From: Rhizobium giardinii bv. giardinii H152
GTDB lineage: Bacteria > Pseudomonadota > Alphaproteobacteria > Rhizobiales > Rhizobiaceae
Length of the DNA: 64,000 nucleotides
Direction: 5' to 3'
NCBI RefSeq assembly: GCF_000379605.1
Contig: NZ_KB902702.1
Coordinates: forward strand, 210,922 to 274,921
Part shown: positions 8,786-17,284 of the stretch, piece after piece
Layout of the letters: each line of letters begins with the position of its first letter
Numbering within the stretch: position 1 is the stretch's first letter
The notes under the pieces: model-generated
The model's input: only the letters and a program-made list of their open reading frames with translations
What the model was told of the DNA's origin: nothing
The model's database searches: none
Position numbers and translations under genes: made by a program

Positions 8786-9583
8786 ATGCTTTCCCGCCGT
8801 ACCGTTCTTGCCGGGCTGACCGCCCTCGTCCTTGCACCTTTGAGCGTTTCCGCGGCCGATCTGCCGGATCTTGGTGGCCGGACGGTGGTCGTCGTGACCG
8901 AGAATGCCTATCCGCCGCTGCAGTTCGTCGAGCCGAAGTCGGGCAAGGCGATCGGCTGGGAATACGACGCGATGGAAGAGATCGCCAAGCGGCTGAATTT
9001 CAAGCTGGAAATCCAGAACACAAGCTGGGACGCGATGATCCAGGCGGTCTCCGACGGCCAGTACGACATCGGCATGACCGGCATCACCATCAAGGACGAG
9101 CGCAAAACGCAGGTTGACTTCTCCGATCCCTATATGCGGTCGCAGCAGTTCATGCTGGTGCGCGGCGACGAAAGCCGCTTCACCGACGCCAAGTCCTTCG
9201 CCGCGCTTGCCGACGGGTTCGTCGGCGCCCAGCCGGGCACCTCGCCTTTTTACACCGCCGTTTATGAAATCCTCGACGGCAACGAACAGAACCCGCGGAT
9301 AAAGCTGTTCGAGACGTTTGGGGCGACGGTGCAGGCGCTGAAAGCCGGCGATGTCGATACGGTGCTGACCGACAGCGTCGCAGCCAAGGGGTACGTCGAT
9401 TCCTCCAACGGCGCGCTGAAAGTGATCGGCGGACCGCTCGGCACGGAGGATTTCGGCTTCATCTTCAAGAAGGGCTCGGACCTGGTTGCGCCCGTCAATG
9501 CCGCGATCGCCGCGCTGAAGGCCGACGGCACGCTCGACAAGCTGAACCAGAAATGGTTCGTCGATTACAAGATGGGCGAATGA
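8786..9583 (+). CDS. amino-acid ABC transporter substrate-binding protein
   Basis: A 265-residue periplasmic binding protein of the polar amino-acid family (bacterial extracellular solute-binding family 3). The signal peptide has a twin-arginine-like start, SRRTVLAGL, and cleaves near SAAD. Family features are [13 protein letters not shown] near 34, [13 protein letters not shown] near 91 and a TDSVAAKGY near 195. The start at 8786 is preferred over an upstream in-frame ATG because CAGGAG lies at 8773–8778. It is followed after 10 bp by its permease; no ATPase gene follows. Confidence 0.9.
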   Translation: MLSRRTVLAGLTALVLAPLSVSAADLPDLGGRTVVVVTENAYPPLQFVEPKSGKAIGWEYDAMEEIAKRLNFKLEIQNTSWDAMIQAVSDGQYDIGMTGITIKDERKTQVDFSDPYMRSQQFMLVRGDESRFTDAKSFAALADGFVGAQPGTSPFYTAVYEILDGNEQNPRIKLFETFGATVQALKAGDVDTVLTDSVAAKGYVDSSNGALKVIGGPLGTEDFGFIFKKGSDLVAPVNAAIAALKADGTLDKLNQKWFVDYKMGE

Positions 9584-9593
9584 TCGCTCCCCG

Positions 9594-10412
9594 ATGACGC
9601 CTGCGCAGCCGCAAGACATGTCTCAGAAGGGCGACTATCCCTGGTGGCTGGTCGCCCTTGCCATTATCGCCGCAGCGCTCGCCGTGGTGATCGTTTCCAA
9701 TGATATCTACACCCAGGTCTTCAGCATTGTTTCGGCCGGCATCGGCATCACCATCCTGGTGACGCTGCTGGGGTTTTTCTTCGCCACGCTGCTCGGGCTC
9801 GGCATCGCGCTGATGGCGCTGTCGGAGCGCGCTGCCCTGCGCCAGATCGCCCGGTTCTATACCGAGGTCATCCGCGGCATCCCGATCCTCGTGCTGCTCT
9901 TCTACATCGCCTTTGTCGGTGCGCCGGCACTGGTGACACTTGTCAACACGGTTCTCAGCCCGCTGGTCGAGGCCGGCTATGCCAAGCCGCTTCTGGTGCG
10001 CGATGTGTCCTTGATGTGGCGGGCGATCATGGCGCTGACTATCGGCTATTCCGCCTTCATCGCCGAGGTGTTTCGCGCCGGCATCCAGTCGGTCGACAAG
10101 GGGCAGATCGAGGCGGCCAAGGCGCTGGGGCTGTCGCGCTACCACCGGTTCCGCCTGGTGGTCTTCCCGCAGGCGATCCGCGTCATCCTGCCGCCGCTCG
10201 GCAACGATTTCGTCGCGATGGTGAAGGATAGTTCCCTGGTCTCCGTGCTCGGCGTCGCCGACATCACCCAGATGGGCAAGATCTACGCATCGGGTTCGTT
10301 TCGGTTTTTCGAGACCTATTCGATCGTCGCCTATATCTACCTGATCCTGACGATCGGGCTGTCGCTGGGGTTGCGGCAGTTGGAGAAGAGGCTGCGGCGG
10401 ACAGCCCGATAG
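9594..10412 (+). CDS. amino-acid ABC transporter permease (HisM family)
   Basis: A 272-residue inner-membrane permease with about five transmembrane segments. The HisM-type core is clear: YTEVIRGIPILVLLFYIAF near 92, then the EAA loop GQIEAAKALGLSRYHRFRLVV near 176, which docks the ATPase, and LPPLGNDFVAMVKDSSLVS. It partners the binding protein at 8786. Neither neighbour encodes the ATP-binding subunit, so this importer must borrow an ATPase from another locus or have lost its own. Confidence 0.92.
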   Translation: MTPAQPQDMSQKGDYPWWLVALAIIAAALAVVIVSNDIYTQVFSIVSAGIGITILVTLLGFFFATLLGLGIALMALSERAALRQIARFYTEVIRGIPILVLLFYIAFVGAPALVTLVNTVLSPLVEAGYAKPLLVRDVSLMWRAIMALTIGYSAFIAEVFRAGIQSVDKGQIEAAKALGLSRYHRFRLVVFPQAIRVILPPLGNDFVAMVKDSSLVSVLGVADITQMGKIYASGSFRFFETYSIVAYIYLILTIGLSLGLRQLEKRLRRTAR

Positions 10413-10418
10413 CAATCG

Positions 10419-10446
10419 TTGATGTGCGCTCCAAATTCATCTATAG
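10419..10446 (+). promoter_or_regulatory. sigma-70-type promoter of the small membrane protein
   Basis: TTGATG (10419–10424), 16-bp spacer, CTATAG (10441–10446). This resembles the rhizobial housekeeping consensus CTTGAC/CTATAT. It lies 31 bp before the ATG at 10477. Confidence 0.55.
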
Positions 10447-10476
10447 GTTGAGCCTAGGTTCGGTTGAGGGATCAAT

Positions 10477-10704
10477 ATGATCGCTTTAAAGTTTGCAGCA
10501 AAATGGCTCCTGTTTTTCGCGCTTTCCGTTAAGATTGTTTCCGCAGTGCTCCTCCTTCCGGTTTACGTTCTGGCCAATGCGTTTGCGCTGAGCGGTGTGA
10601 CTGCCTGGATTCTGACTGTTTTGATCTTAATGCTTTCGATCAATTGGGCGTGGACGCTTTTCAGTCATATATACTGGCCACGGCGCACGCCCACAGAGAC
10701 ATAA
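10477..10704 (+). CDS. small membrane protein, unknown
   Basis: A 75-residue protein made of two hydrophobic segments (about 8–38 and 42–62) with a short charged C-terminus, WPRRTPTET. It is less GC-rich than its neighbours. A plausible promoter precedes it and GAGGG lies 9 bases upstream of the ATG. No family recognised. Its position between an ABC permease and leuC gives no hint of role. Confidence 0.6.
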   Translation: MIALKFAAKWLLFFALSVKIVSAVLLLPVYVLANAFALSGVTAWILTVLILMLSINWAWTLFSHIYWPRRTPTET

Positions 10705-10987
10705 ACGTCGGGCGTTAAGTTCATCGAACCAATGCTGACACGATGGCAATTGATGAACCGCTTAAAAATTGCTATGTGACCGCATATGGAATCCAAATTC
10801 GGATGTTTTGCGCAGAAAATCGTCGTGCTGCAGGATCACAAGCGTCTGCCGGCACGTTTTTTTGCGTGCGTTTCAGGCGCGCTCAACAGCCGACTTTCCT
10901 GACTTGGGGCTGATCCCTGATGCGGCTGCCGGCGCCCTTTTTGCCGGATATTTTCCAGACCTTCTTCTTCATGTTGGATGAAAAGCC
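10705..10987. other. leuC upstream leader
   Basis: A 283-bp gap. It holds the leuC promoter candidate at 10750–10777 and then a leader of about 200 nt with two GC-rich hairpins, one with GCACG/CGTGC arms around a T7 loop (about 10854–10870) and one with CCGGC/GCCGG arms (about 10928–10946). No leucine-codon-rich leader peptide was found. Confidence 0.4.
10750..10777 (+). promoter_or_regulatory. leuC promoter candidate
   Basis: TTGATG (10750–10755), 16-bp spacer, CTATGT (10772–10777). It has the same −35 and spacing as the promoter at 10419. Transcription from here would give a leuC leader of about 205 nt. Confidence 0.55.
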
Positions 10988-12397
10988 ATGAGCGCACCGC
11001 GTACTCTCTACGATAAAATCTGGGACGACCATCTGGTCGATCAGCAGGACGACGGAACCTGTCTTCTCTACATCGACCGCCATCTCGTCCATGAAGTGAC
11101 GAGCCCGCAGGCGTTCGAGGGGCTGCGCATGACGAACCGCAAGGTGCGGGCGCCGCAAAAGACGCTCGCCGTCGTCGACCACAACGTACCGACCTCGCCG
11201 GATCGCCATCTCGGCATCAAGAACGAGGAAAGCCGCATCCAGGTCGAGGCGCTGGCCCAGAACGCCGCCGATTTCGGCGTCGAATACTATTCGGCCAGCG
11301 ACAAGCGCCAGGGCATCGTCCACATCGTCGGTCCGGAACAGGGCTTCACCCTGCCGGGCATGACCATCGTCTGCGGCGACAGCCATACCTCGACGCATGG
11401 CGCCTTCGGGGCGCTGGCGCACGGCATCGGCACGTCCGAGGTCGAGCATGTGCTCGCCACCCAGACGCTGATCCAGAAGAAGGCCAAGAACATGCTGGTG
11501 CGTGTCGACGGCGTACTGCCGGAGCATGTCACCGCCAAGGACATCATCCTTGCCATCATCGGCGAGATCGGCACCGCCGGCGGCACCGGCCACGTCATCG
11601 AGTTCGCCGGCGAAGCGATCCGCGCGCTGTCGATGGAAGGCCGCATGACCATCTGCAACATGACCATCGAGGGCGGCGCCCGCGCCGGCCTGATCGCGCC
11701 GGACGAGAAGACCTTCGAATACATCAAGGGCAAGCCGCGGGCACCGAAGGGCGAAGAACTTGAACAGGCGATCGCCTACTGGAAGACGCTGCACACCGAC
11801 GAGGGCGCCCATTTCGACCGGGTCGTCGTGCTCGATGCCGCCGCCCTGCCGCCGATCGTTTCCTGGGGCTCCTCGCCGGAAGACGTCGTCTCCGTCCAGG
11901 GCATCGTTCCGAACCCGGACGAGATCCAGGACGAGAACAAGCGCACGTCCAAGTGGCGCGCGCTCGACTATATGGGCCTGAAGCCGGGCACGAAGATCAC
12001 CGACATCGCCATCGACCGCGTCTTCATCGGCTCCTGCACCAACGGCCGCATCGAGGACCTGCGCGAAGTCGCCAAGGTGGTGGAAGGCCGCACCGTCGCC
12101 CCGACCGTGTCGGCGATGATCGTGCCGGGCTCGGGCCTCGTCAAGGAACAGGCGGAAGCCGAAGGTCTCGACAAGATCTTCAAGGCGGCCGGTTTCGACT
12201 GGCGCGAGCCGGGCTGCTCGATGTGCCTTGCCATGAACGACGACCGCCTGAAGCCGGGCGAGCGCTGCGCCTCGACCTCCAACCGCAACTTCGAAGGCCG
12301 CCAGGGCTTCAAGGGCCGCACCCATCTGGTGTCGCCAGCCATGGCAGCGGCTGCCGCCGTCTCCGGCCACTTCGTCGATATCCGCGAGTGGAAGTAA
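10988..12397 (+). CDS. leuC: 3-isopropylmalate dehydratase large subunit
   Basis: LeuC, 469 residues, isomerises 2- to 3-isopropylmalate in leucine synthesis as a heterodimer with LeuD. Its 4Fe-4S cluster ligands are visible in GSCTNGR (Cys at about 349) and GCSMC (Cys at about 409 and 412). [20 protein letters not shown] and [14 protein letters not shown] are family signatures. leuD is not adjacent, as is common in rhizobia where the two genes are split. A hairpin and a mosaic repeat follow the stop codon. Confidence 0.98.
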   Translation: MSAPRTLYDKIWDDHLVDQQDDGTCLLYIDRHLVHEVTSPQAFEGLRMTNRKVRAPQKTLAVVDHNVPTSPDRHLGIKNEESRIQVEALAQNAADFGVEYYSASDKRQGIVHIVGPEQGFTLPGMTIVCGDSHTSTHGAFGALAHGIGTSEVEHVLATQTLIQKKAKNMLVRVDGVLPEHVTAKDIILAIIGEIGTAGGTGHVIEFAGEAIRALSMEGRMTICNMTIEGGARAGLIAPDEKTFEYIKGKPRAPKGEELEQAIAYWKTLHTDEGAHFDRVVVLDAAALPPIVSWGSSPEDVVSVQGIVPNPDEIQDENKRTSKWRALDYMGLKPGTKITDIAIDRVFIGSCTNGRIEDLREVAKVVEGRTVAPTVSAMIVPGSGLVKEQAEAEGLDKIFKAAGFDWREPGCSMCLAMNDDRLKPGERCASTSNRNFEGRQGFKGRTHLVSPAMAAAAAVSGHFVDIREWK

Positions 12398-12405
12398 GAC
12401 TTCTC

Positions 12406-12427
12406 CCCTCCCCTTGACGGGGGAGGG
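12406..12427. repeat. GC hairpin after leuC
   Basis: CCCTCCCC (12406–12413), loop TTGAC, then a GGGGAGGG arm (12420–12427). It sits 9 bp after the leuC stop. There is no T-run, so it may be a repeat fragment or an mRNA 3'-end stabiliser rather than a terminator. Confidence 0.55.
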
Positions 12428-12436
12428 CTTGCGGTT

Positions 12437-12569
12437 CTCCCTCTTCTCCCCGGCGGGGATAAGGTGGCCCGCAGGGCCGAATGAGGGGGCGGCACCGAAA
12501 TCGCCGAGAAAGCCCCCTCATCGCCTCGCATACGCTCGGCACTTCTCCCCGCGGGGGAGAAGGGGGAGG
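12437..12569. repeat. rhizobial palindromic mosaic repeat (copy 2)
   Basis: Same inverted-arm structure as 654–789: CTCCCTCTTCTCCCC…GATGAGGGG-like arms facing each other. The right arm ends in GAAGGGGGAGG, which lies 7 bp before the ATG of the phosphatase at 12577 and acts as its ribosome binding site. Confidence 0.8.
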
Positions 12570-12576
12570 TTACCAG

Positions 12577-13113
12577 ATGACCAAGAAATCGCCGAAGCCG
12601 AAACACCGCCTCATCCTTTTGCGCCACGCCAAATCCGCCTGGCCGGACGGTGTGGCCGACCGTGAGCGGCCTTTGGCGGAGCGCGGACGCAAGGCCGCAC
12701 CCGTCATCGGCGCCCATATGGCGCGTGAAAAACTGATTCCCGATCTCGCCCTCGTCTCGCCCGCGCGCCGCGCGCAGGAGACGTGGAAACTCGTTCGCGA
12801 GGCCCTGTCGAAAAAGGTCGCCGAGCGCGAGACGCCTGATATCTACGAGGTTGCGGCCGAGCGCATCCTCGAGGTGATCCGCACCGTCGAGCCCGCTATC
12901 CGCACCCTGCTGATCGTCGGCCACAATCCGGGCATGGAGAATGCCGCGTCGCTGCTGGTTGCGGATGGCGATGCGGATGCCATGGGCCGCATGAAGGCGA
13001 AGTTCCCGACGGCTGGCCTTGCCGTCATCGACTTCGATGTCGACGGCTGGGACGAGGTTGCAGCGGGCAGCGGTTATCTCAAGTGGTTCGTGACGCCGCG
13101 ATCCGTGGGCTGA
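12577..13113 (+). CDS. SixA-type histidine phosphatase
   Basis: A 178-residue histidine phosphatase (phosphoglycerate-mutase superfamily, SixA-like). The catalytic RHAKSAW motif lies at about residues 15–21 and the second histidine in IVGHNPGMEN near 111. Such proteins remove phosphate from phosphohistidine; the rhizobial target is unknown. The start at 12577 (MTKKSPKPKHR) is used because the upstream open frame is only repeat sequence; GGGGGAGG at 12562–12569 is the ribosome binding site and is part of the repeat. Confidence 0.9.
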   Translation: MTKKSPKPKHRLILLRHAKSAWPDGVADRERPLAERGRKAAPVIGAHMAREKLIPDLALVSPARRAQETWKLVREALSKKVAERETPDIYEVAAERILEVIRTVEPAIRTLLIVGHNPGMENAASLLVADGDADAMGRMKAKFPTAGLAVIDFDVDGWDEVAAGSGYLKWFVTPRSVG

Positions 13114-13134
13114 GGCGGACAAGGAGGATGGATG

Positions 13135-13704
13135 TCATGCCGCGTCCAGCCGAAAAATGGCCCAGATGTTGCAATCCGCGTGGCACTCTTCCGGGTACCG
13201 CTCCTTCAGGTCGCGCTGAACCTCTCTTGCCCTGCTGTAGCTTTGCAGCAAACCCTTTGTTGACAGCTCGGCATTGGCAAAGACATCCGGAAAGCCGCCG
13301 CAGTTGGTAAGCGCGCTGACGCCCTGGTCCTGGTCCAGGAGGTCATAGCCGACAAATCGAAAGCGATCGCCCAGACCTTCCCGGACCGCCTCTTCCGTTG
13401 GATTGCGCAGAACCGCGAGGATGTTGAGGTTCGCGGGCGCGCCGAGTTGCTGCTTCAGGAAATCGAGATCGGTGAAGAAGTTGAGCATGCCGTCTTCGTT
13501 GACGATGTGATCCCAATAGCTGGCCTTGGTTTCCTTGAGAATGACGGGGCAAAGCATCCCGTCAAGCGAAACGACCTCATCAAGTTGTGTCAGGCCCGAC
13601 CAGACGATGTAGTCGCGCCATTGCAATCCTTTTGACGGATCGAATTTTTCCACGGCGATATAGAGGGCTGTGTTACCCGATACGTTCCCATCCCTGGCCG
13701 TCAT
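13135..13704 (-). CDS. conserved protein of unknown function
   Basis: A 189-residue soluble protein, no signal peptide, starting MTARDGNVSG. Visible features: VEKFDPSKGLQWRDYIVW at 19–36, a hydrophobic strand LDGMLCPVILKETKA, a segment LNILAVLRNPTEEAVREGL, and a C-terminal cysteine/histidine pair (PEECHADCNIW). I do not recognise the family. The start ATG overlaps the stop codon of the L,D-transpeptidase gene by 4 bp (ATGA), so the two are probably translationally coupled. The frame is open further upstream but only as antisense of that gene. Confidence 0.75.
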   Translation of the reverse strand: MTARDGNVSGNTALYIAVEKFDPSKGLQWRDYIVWSGLTQLDEVVSLDGMLCPVILKETKASYWDHIVNEDGMLNFFTDLDFLKQQLGAPANLNILAVLRNPTEEAVREGLGDRFRFVGYDLLDQDQGVSALTNCGGFPDVFANAELSTKGLLQSYSRAREVQRDLKERYPEECHADCNIWAIFRLDAA

Positions 13705-14252
13705 CCCACCACCCTCACCACGGTCCCCCGCCGCATCAACCGCAACAGCCGCGTCATCGCGGGCCGGCTGACGGCGACGCAGCCCTCGGTCGGCATATAG
13801 CCGGGCTTGGCGAGATGGAAGAAGATGGCCGAGCCGCCATGGCGTTTGCGGCGGCGCAAATTCCAGTCCATCACCAGGCAGACGTCGTAGAGGCCGTCGG
13901 CGCGGCGCATCTTTTCGTGGCTTTGCGCGAACGGGGCGGTGACCGGGCGGTTGTAGTTGGCATCGCGCGGTTCGTCGCACCAGAGCAGGTTTTGCGGCGT
14001 GAAGCGGAGCGGCAGGGCCGTCGGCGGCGGGGTGATGCGGTCGTGGCGGACATAGCCGCCGATCAGGCGCATGGCGGCAATCGGGGTGGCGCCGTCGCCC
14101 TCGCGCTTGCGCGAGCTGATGCCGCCGCGGCCGATCGCGGCCTCCTCGGTACGGCCCGCGAAGGTGAGAAGCGCGCGGCTGTGATTTCCCGGTTTTCTCC
14201 TGACGACGATGGTGCGGACGGGATTTGCGGCCTTGCGGGGTTTTCGTCGCAT
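13701..14252 (-). CDS. L,D-transpeptidase family protein (YkuD domain)
   Basis: A 183-residue cytoplasmic-looking YkuD-domain protein of the short alphaproteobacterial type without a signal peptide. The catalytic signature is intact: His146 in IFFHLAKPGY and Cys158 in PTEGCVAVS. A conserved GRGGISSRKREGDGATP stretch lies at 41–57. The family forms or modifies 3-3 peptidoglycan crosslinks. The start at 14252 (MRRKPRK) matches the family better than the ATG at 14303. It is divergent from the response regulator at 14396. Confidence 0.85.
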   Translation of the reverse strand: MRRKPRKAANPVRTIVVRRKPGNHSRALLTFAGRTEEAAIGRGGISSRKREGDGATPIAAMRLIGGYVRHDRITPPPTALPLRFTPQNLLWCDEPRDANYNRPVTAPFAQSHEKMRRADGLYDVCLVMDWNLRRRKRHGGSAIFFHLAKPGYMPTEGCVAVSRPAMTRLLRLMRRGTVVRVVG

Positions 14253-14395
14253 TTTACACACAGTTTTTTGCGTTGTCCGTGAGTGGAAACCACACCATAG
14301 CACTACACAACATGTAACAAACGGGTGAAGCTTCCAGGCTTGTTTAAGGTAGCGTTTGAGTTAGTTTCAATCCGGAAGCAAGGAGGGATCTCAGC

Positions 14396-15079
14396 ATGTC
14401 GGCCCGCACCATTCTTCTCGTCGACGATGACAACGACCTGCGCGAAACGCTGACCGAGCAGCTGTCCCTCTATGAGGAATTCACCATTCTTCAGGAGCCG
14501 ACGGCGGCCAAGGGCATCCATACGGCCCGCAACCAGCAGATCGCCCTTCTGGTGATGGATGTCGGCCTGCCGGACATGGACGGGCGCGAGGCGGTCAAGC
14601 TCCTGCGCAAGGGCGGCTTCAAGGCACCGATCATCATGCTCACCGGCCACGACACCGATTCCGACACGATCCTCGGGCTGGAGGCGGGCGCCAACGACTA
14701 TGTGACCAAGCCTTTCCGCTTCGCCGTGCTGCTTGCCCGCATCAGGGCGCAGCTGCGCCAGCACGAGCAGAGCGAGGATGCGACCTTCACCGTCGGTCCC
14801 TATACGTTCAAACCGGGGCAGAAGCTGCTGACGCTGGAAAACGGCCAGAAGATCCGGCTCACCGAAAAGGAAGCGGCGATCATCCGCTATCTCTATCGCG
14901 CCGACCAGAAGGTGGTGACGCGCGACGTGCTGCTCGAAGAGGTCTGGGGCTACAATTCCGGCGTGACGACCCACACGCTCGAGACCCATGTCTACCGGCT
15001 GCGCCAGAAAATCGAGCGCGACCCTTCCAATGCGGAGATTTTGGTGACAGAGAATGGCGGGTACAAGATCGTTCCCTGA
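14396..15079 (+). CDS. OmpR-family response regulator (CenR-like)
   Basis: A 227-residue response regulator. The receiver has the acidic pocket VDDDNDL (10–12) and phosphoacceptor Asp55 in MDVGLPDMDG, with Thr in IIMLTGHD and Lys in YVTKPF. The winged-helix output domain has RLTEKEAAIIRYLYRA and GVTTHTLETHVYRLRQKIE. The sequence closely resembles the alphaproteobacterial envelope regulator CenR. No histidine kinase is adjacent. GGAGGG precedes the ATG. It is followed by a cNMP-binding gene in the same direction. Confidence 0.9.
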   Translation: MSARTILLVDDDNDLRETLTEQLSLYEEFTILQEPTAAKGIHTARNQQIALLVMDVGLPDMDGREAVKLLRKGGFKAPIIMLTGHDTDSDTILGLEAGANDYVTKPFRFAVLLARIRAQLRQHEQSEDATFTVGPYTFKPGQKLLTLENGQKIRLTEKEAAIIRYLYRADQKVVTRDVLLEEVWGYNSGVTTHTLETHVYRLRQKIERDPSNAEILVTENGGYKIVP

Positions 15080-15131
15080 AGACATGGGGGCGTGACGACA
15101 CCCGGCCTTATGCTTCCTGCGAGGTATTCCC

Positions 15132-15587
15132 TTGTCGCTGAATGACGACATCGCCCTTCTGTCCCTCGTGCCGCTATTTGCGGATATCGACGACGACAAG
15201 CTGCGGCTGATCGCCTTCGGGGCCGAGCGCCGCCGGCTGAGCCGGGGCCAGCAGCTGTTTCGCGAGGGCGCACCGGCCGATTGCGCGTTCGCCATTGCCA
15301 GCGGCTCGTTCAGTCTCACCCGCAGCCAGGTAGATGGCAGCGTCGAGGTCGTCGACACGGTCGGCCGCGGAACGCTTCTTTCGGAGCTGGCGATGATCTC
15401 CTTCGTCGAGCGCAAGTTCACCGCGACGGCGGAGGAAGACAGCGAGGTGATCCGCATCAACCGGCCGCTGTTTCGCCGCATGCTGGAGGAATATCCGGAA
15501 GTGGCCGTCGTCGTCGAAGCGCGGATCAAGGACAATCTGCAGACGATGATCCGCAACGTGCAGAAGCTGGCGCCGAAATTCGGGTGA
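15132..15587 (+). CDS. single-domain cyclic-nucleotide-binding protein
   Basis: A 151-residue protein consisting of a Crp-type cNMP-binding beta-barrel (about 10–125) with GQQLFREGAPADCAFAIASG and GTLLSELAMISFVERKFTATA, but no helix-turn-helix. It probably works as a ligand-binding or partner-binding module rather than a DNA-binding regulator. It starts with TTG, preceded by GAGG at 15121. It lies 52 bp behind the response regulator gene; this pairing is conserved in rhizobia as far as I recall. Confidence 0.85.
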   Translation: MSLNDDIALLSLVPLFADIDDDKLRLIAFGAERRRLSRGQQLFREGAPADCAFAIASGSFSLTRSQVDGSVEVVDTVGRGTLLSELAMISFVERKFTATAEEDSEVIRINRPLFRRMLEEYPEVAVVVEARIKDNLQTMIRNVQKLAPKFG

Positions 15588-15593
15588 CAGCTC

Positions 15594-16400
15594 TCACAAA
15601 TCGAAGTGGGCAATCACCGGCACGTGGTCGGAGGGGCGGTCCCAGCCGCGGGCTTCCTTCAGGATATCGACGCGGGTCAGGTGCGGCGCGAGATCGGCGG
15701 AGGACCAGACGTGGTCAAGGCGGCGGCCGCGATCGGCGGCTTCCCAGTCCTTGGCGCGGTAGCTCCACCAGGTGTAGAGCTTTTCCGGCGCCGGCGTGTG
15801 CTGGCGCATCAGATCGACCCAGGCACCGCCGGTCATGACGGCGGTGAGGCCCTCGGTTTCGACCGGGGTGTGGCTGACGATCTTCAAAAGCTGCTTGTGC
15901 GACCAGACGTCGTGCTCGAGCGGCGCGATGTTGAGATCGCCGACGAGGATCGACGAGATGCCCGCCTCGCTTTCGGCATGCAAGAGTTTCATCTCGTCGA
16001 TGAAATCGAGCTTGTGGCCGAATTTCTGGTTGATCGCGCGGTCCGGCTCGTCACCGCCGGCGGGAACATAGAAATTGTGCAGGCGAATCGTCCTGGCCGA
16101 TTTCTCGAACACCACGGAGAGATGGCGGGCATCGCCGACGCCGCAATAGTCACGCCGGTCGGTCAGTTCGTGCAGCGGCAGGCGGGAAATGGTGGCGACG
16201 CCATGGTAGCCCTTCTGGCCGTGTATGGCGATGTGCTCGTAGCCGAGCGCCTTCAGCGGCGAAAACGGAAACAGATCGTTCGGGCATTTGGTTTCCTGCA
16301 GGCAGAGAATGTCCGGCGACCATGTCGTCAGCAGATGTTCGACCAGCGGCATGCGCAGGCGCACCGAGTTGATGTTCCAGGTCGCGATCGACAATGCCAT
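15594..16400 (-). CDS. xthA: exodeoxyribonuclease III
   Basis: A 268-residue exonuclease III/AP endonuclease for base-excision repair. Catalytic motifs: ATWNINSVRLR at 6–16, LCLQETKC near 35, VGDLNIAP near 152, and the final SDHVPVIAHFDL. The start at 16400 (MALSIATWN) is the family start; the frame is open 15 codons further. Convergent with the cNMP-binding gene, 6 bp apart. Confidence 0.96.
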   Translation of the reverse strand: MALSIATWNINSVRLRMPLVEHLLTTWSPDILCLQETKCPNDLFPFSPLKALGYEHIAIHGQKGYHGVATISRLPLHELTDRRDYCGVGDARHLSVVFEKSARTIRLHNFYVPAGGDEPDRAINQKFGHKLDFIDEMKLLHAESEAGISSILVGDLNIAPLEHDVWSHKQLLKIVSHTPVETEGLTAVMTGGAWVDLMRQHTPAPEKLYTWWSYRAKDWEAADRGRRLDHVWSSADLAPHLTRVDILKEARGWDRPSDHVPVIAHFDL

Positions 16401-16747
16401 GCGGGAGTCTTTCCTAGGATGTGCTTTCGTTGAAGCGGACGTCATATTTCACAATAGGCGACAGTGGCCGTCTCACCCCCTCTGCCCTGCCGCAATCTCC
16501 CCTCAAGGGGGAAGATTCGCTTGGGGCTGGCCTCTTGCTCCCAACCTCCCGCCTTGAGGGGAGATGTAACGAAGTGACGAAGCGGGTATTTCCGATGCTG
16601 TCGTGCACCGCGGTCATAAGGGCTTTTTTCGCACTTGGCCATTGGATTTGCAGCCGATATTGACAGTTGCGTCTGGTGATATCTACTGCCGTTCAGGTTT
16701 CATTTGCCGCGATCATTGCTGCGCGGCTTTTCCCCGAAAGGTCCTGC
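16401..16747. other. divergent region with a repeat and a possible promoter
   Basis: A 347-bp gap between xthA and the GNAT gene. It contains the repeat at 16472–16567. A consensus TTGACA at 16660–16665 could be the −35 of the GNAT gene at 16748, but the −10 is weak. I saw no ORF or RNA. Confidence 0.45.
16472..16567. repeat. palindromic intergenic repeat, second type
   Basis: Arms CAATCTCCCCTCAAGGGGG and CGCCTTGAGGGGAGATG face each other across about 45 bp. It is related in GC-rich inverted design to, but distinct in sequence from, the 654/12437/40876 family. Confidence 0.65.
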
Positions 16748-17254
16748 ATGATCCGCCATCTCGACCCCGAGGACTTCGACATCTTTCGCCGCATCCGGCT
16801 CGAGGCCTTGCGCGCCGAGCCTGCCGTCTTTGCCAGCAGCGCCGCGGACTGGGAAAAACTGCCGGATGACGAGTGGCGCCGCCGCCTGACCAGCGCTGCC
16901 GTCTTCGTCGATTTTCACAAGGAAGAGCCGGTTGCCATCATGGGGCTCATCCGGCAGGGCGCCAGCAAGATGGCCCACCGGGCAACCATCGTCATGGTTT
17001 ATGTGCGTCGCGACCGGCGCGGCGGCGGTCACGCGAAAGCGCTTCTCGAAGCGATTGTCTGCCATGCCCGGAACGCCGGTATCCGGCAATTGGAGCTTGC
17101 CGTCAGCGCCGAAAACCCGGCTGCCATCCGGTTTTACCGGCGGGAAGGTTTTGTCGAGGTCGGCCGCATCGCCGGCGGCACGATCCACGAAGGACGGGAG
17201 ATCGACGAGATCCTGATGACGCGGCGCATCGACGCAGAGGCGTCATCGGCGTGA
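16748..17254 (+). CDS. GNAT family N-acetyltransferase
   Basis: A 168-residue GNAT acetyltransferase. The acetyl-CoA-binding segment is visible as VYVRRDRRGGGHAKALLEAI (about 86–105), followed by LELAVSAENPAAIRFYRREGF. The start at 16748 (MIRHLDPEDFD) follows AAAGG at 16737–16741; the frame is open upstream but not family-like. The substrate is unknown. Convergent with lolA. Confidence 0.88.
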   Translation: MIRHLDPEDFDIFRRIRLEALRAEPAVFASSAADWEKLPDDEWRRRLTSAAVFVDFHKEEPVAIMGLIRQGASKMAHRATIVMVYVRRDRRGGGHAKALLEAIVCHARNAGIRQLELAVSAENPAAIRFYRREGFVEVGRIAGGTIHEGREIDEILMTRRIDAEASSA

Positions 17255-17284
17255 TGTTGCTACAGCGTCCCTTTGCGGACGGGA

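Noticed and set aside
10785..10901. 38-codon uORF in the leuC leader
   Set aside because: ATG without a ribosome binding site, and no run of leucine codons.
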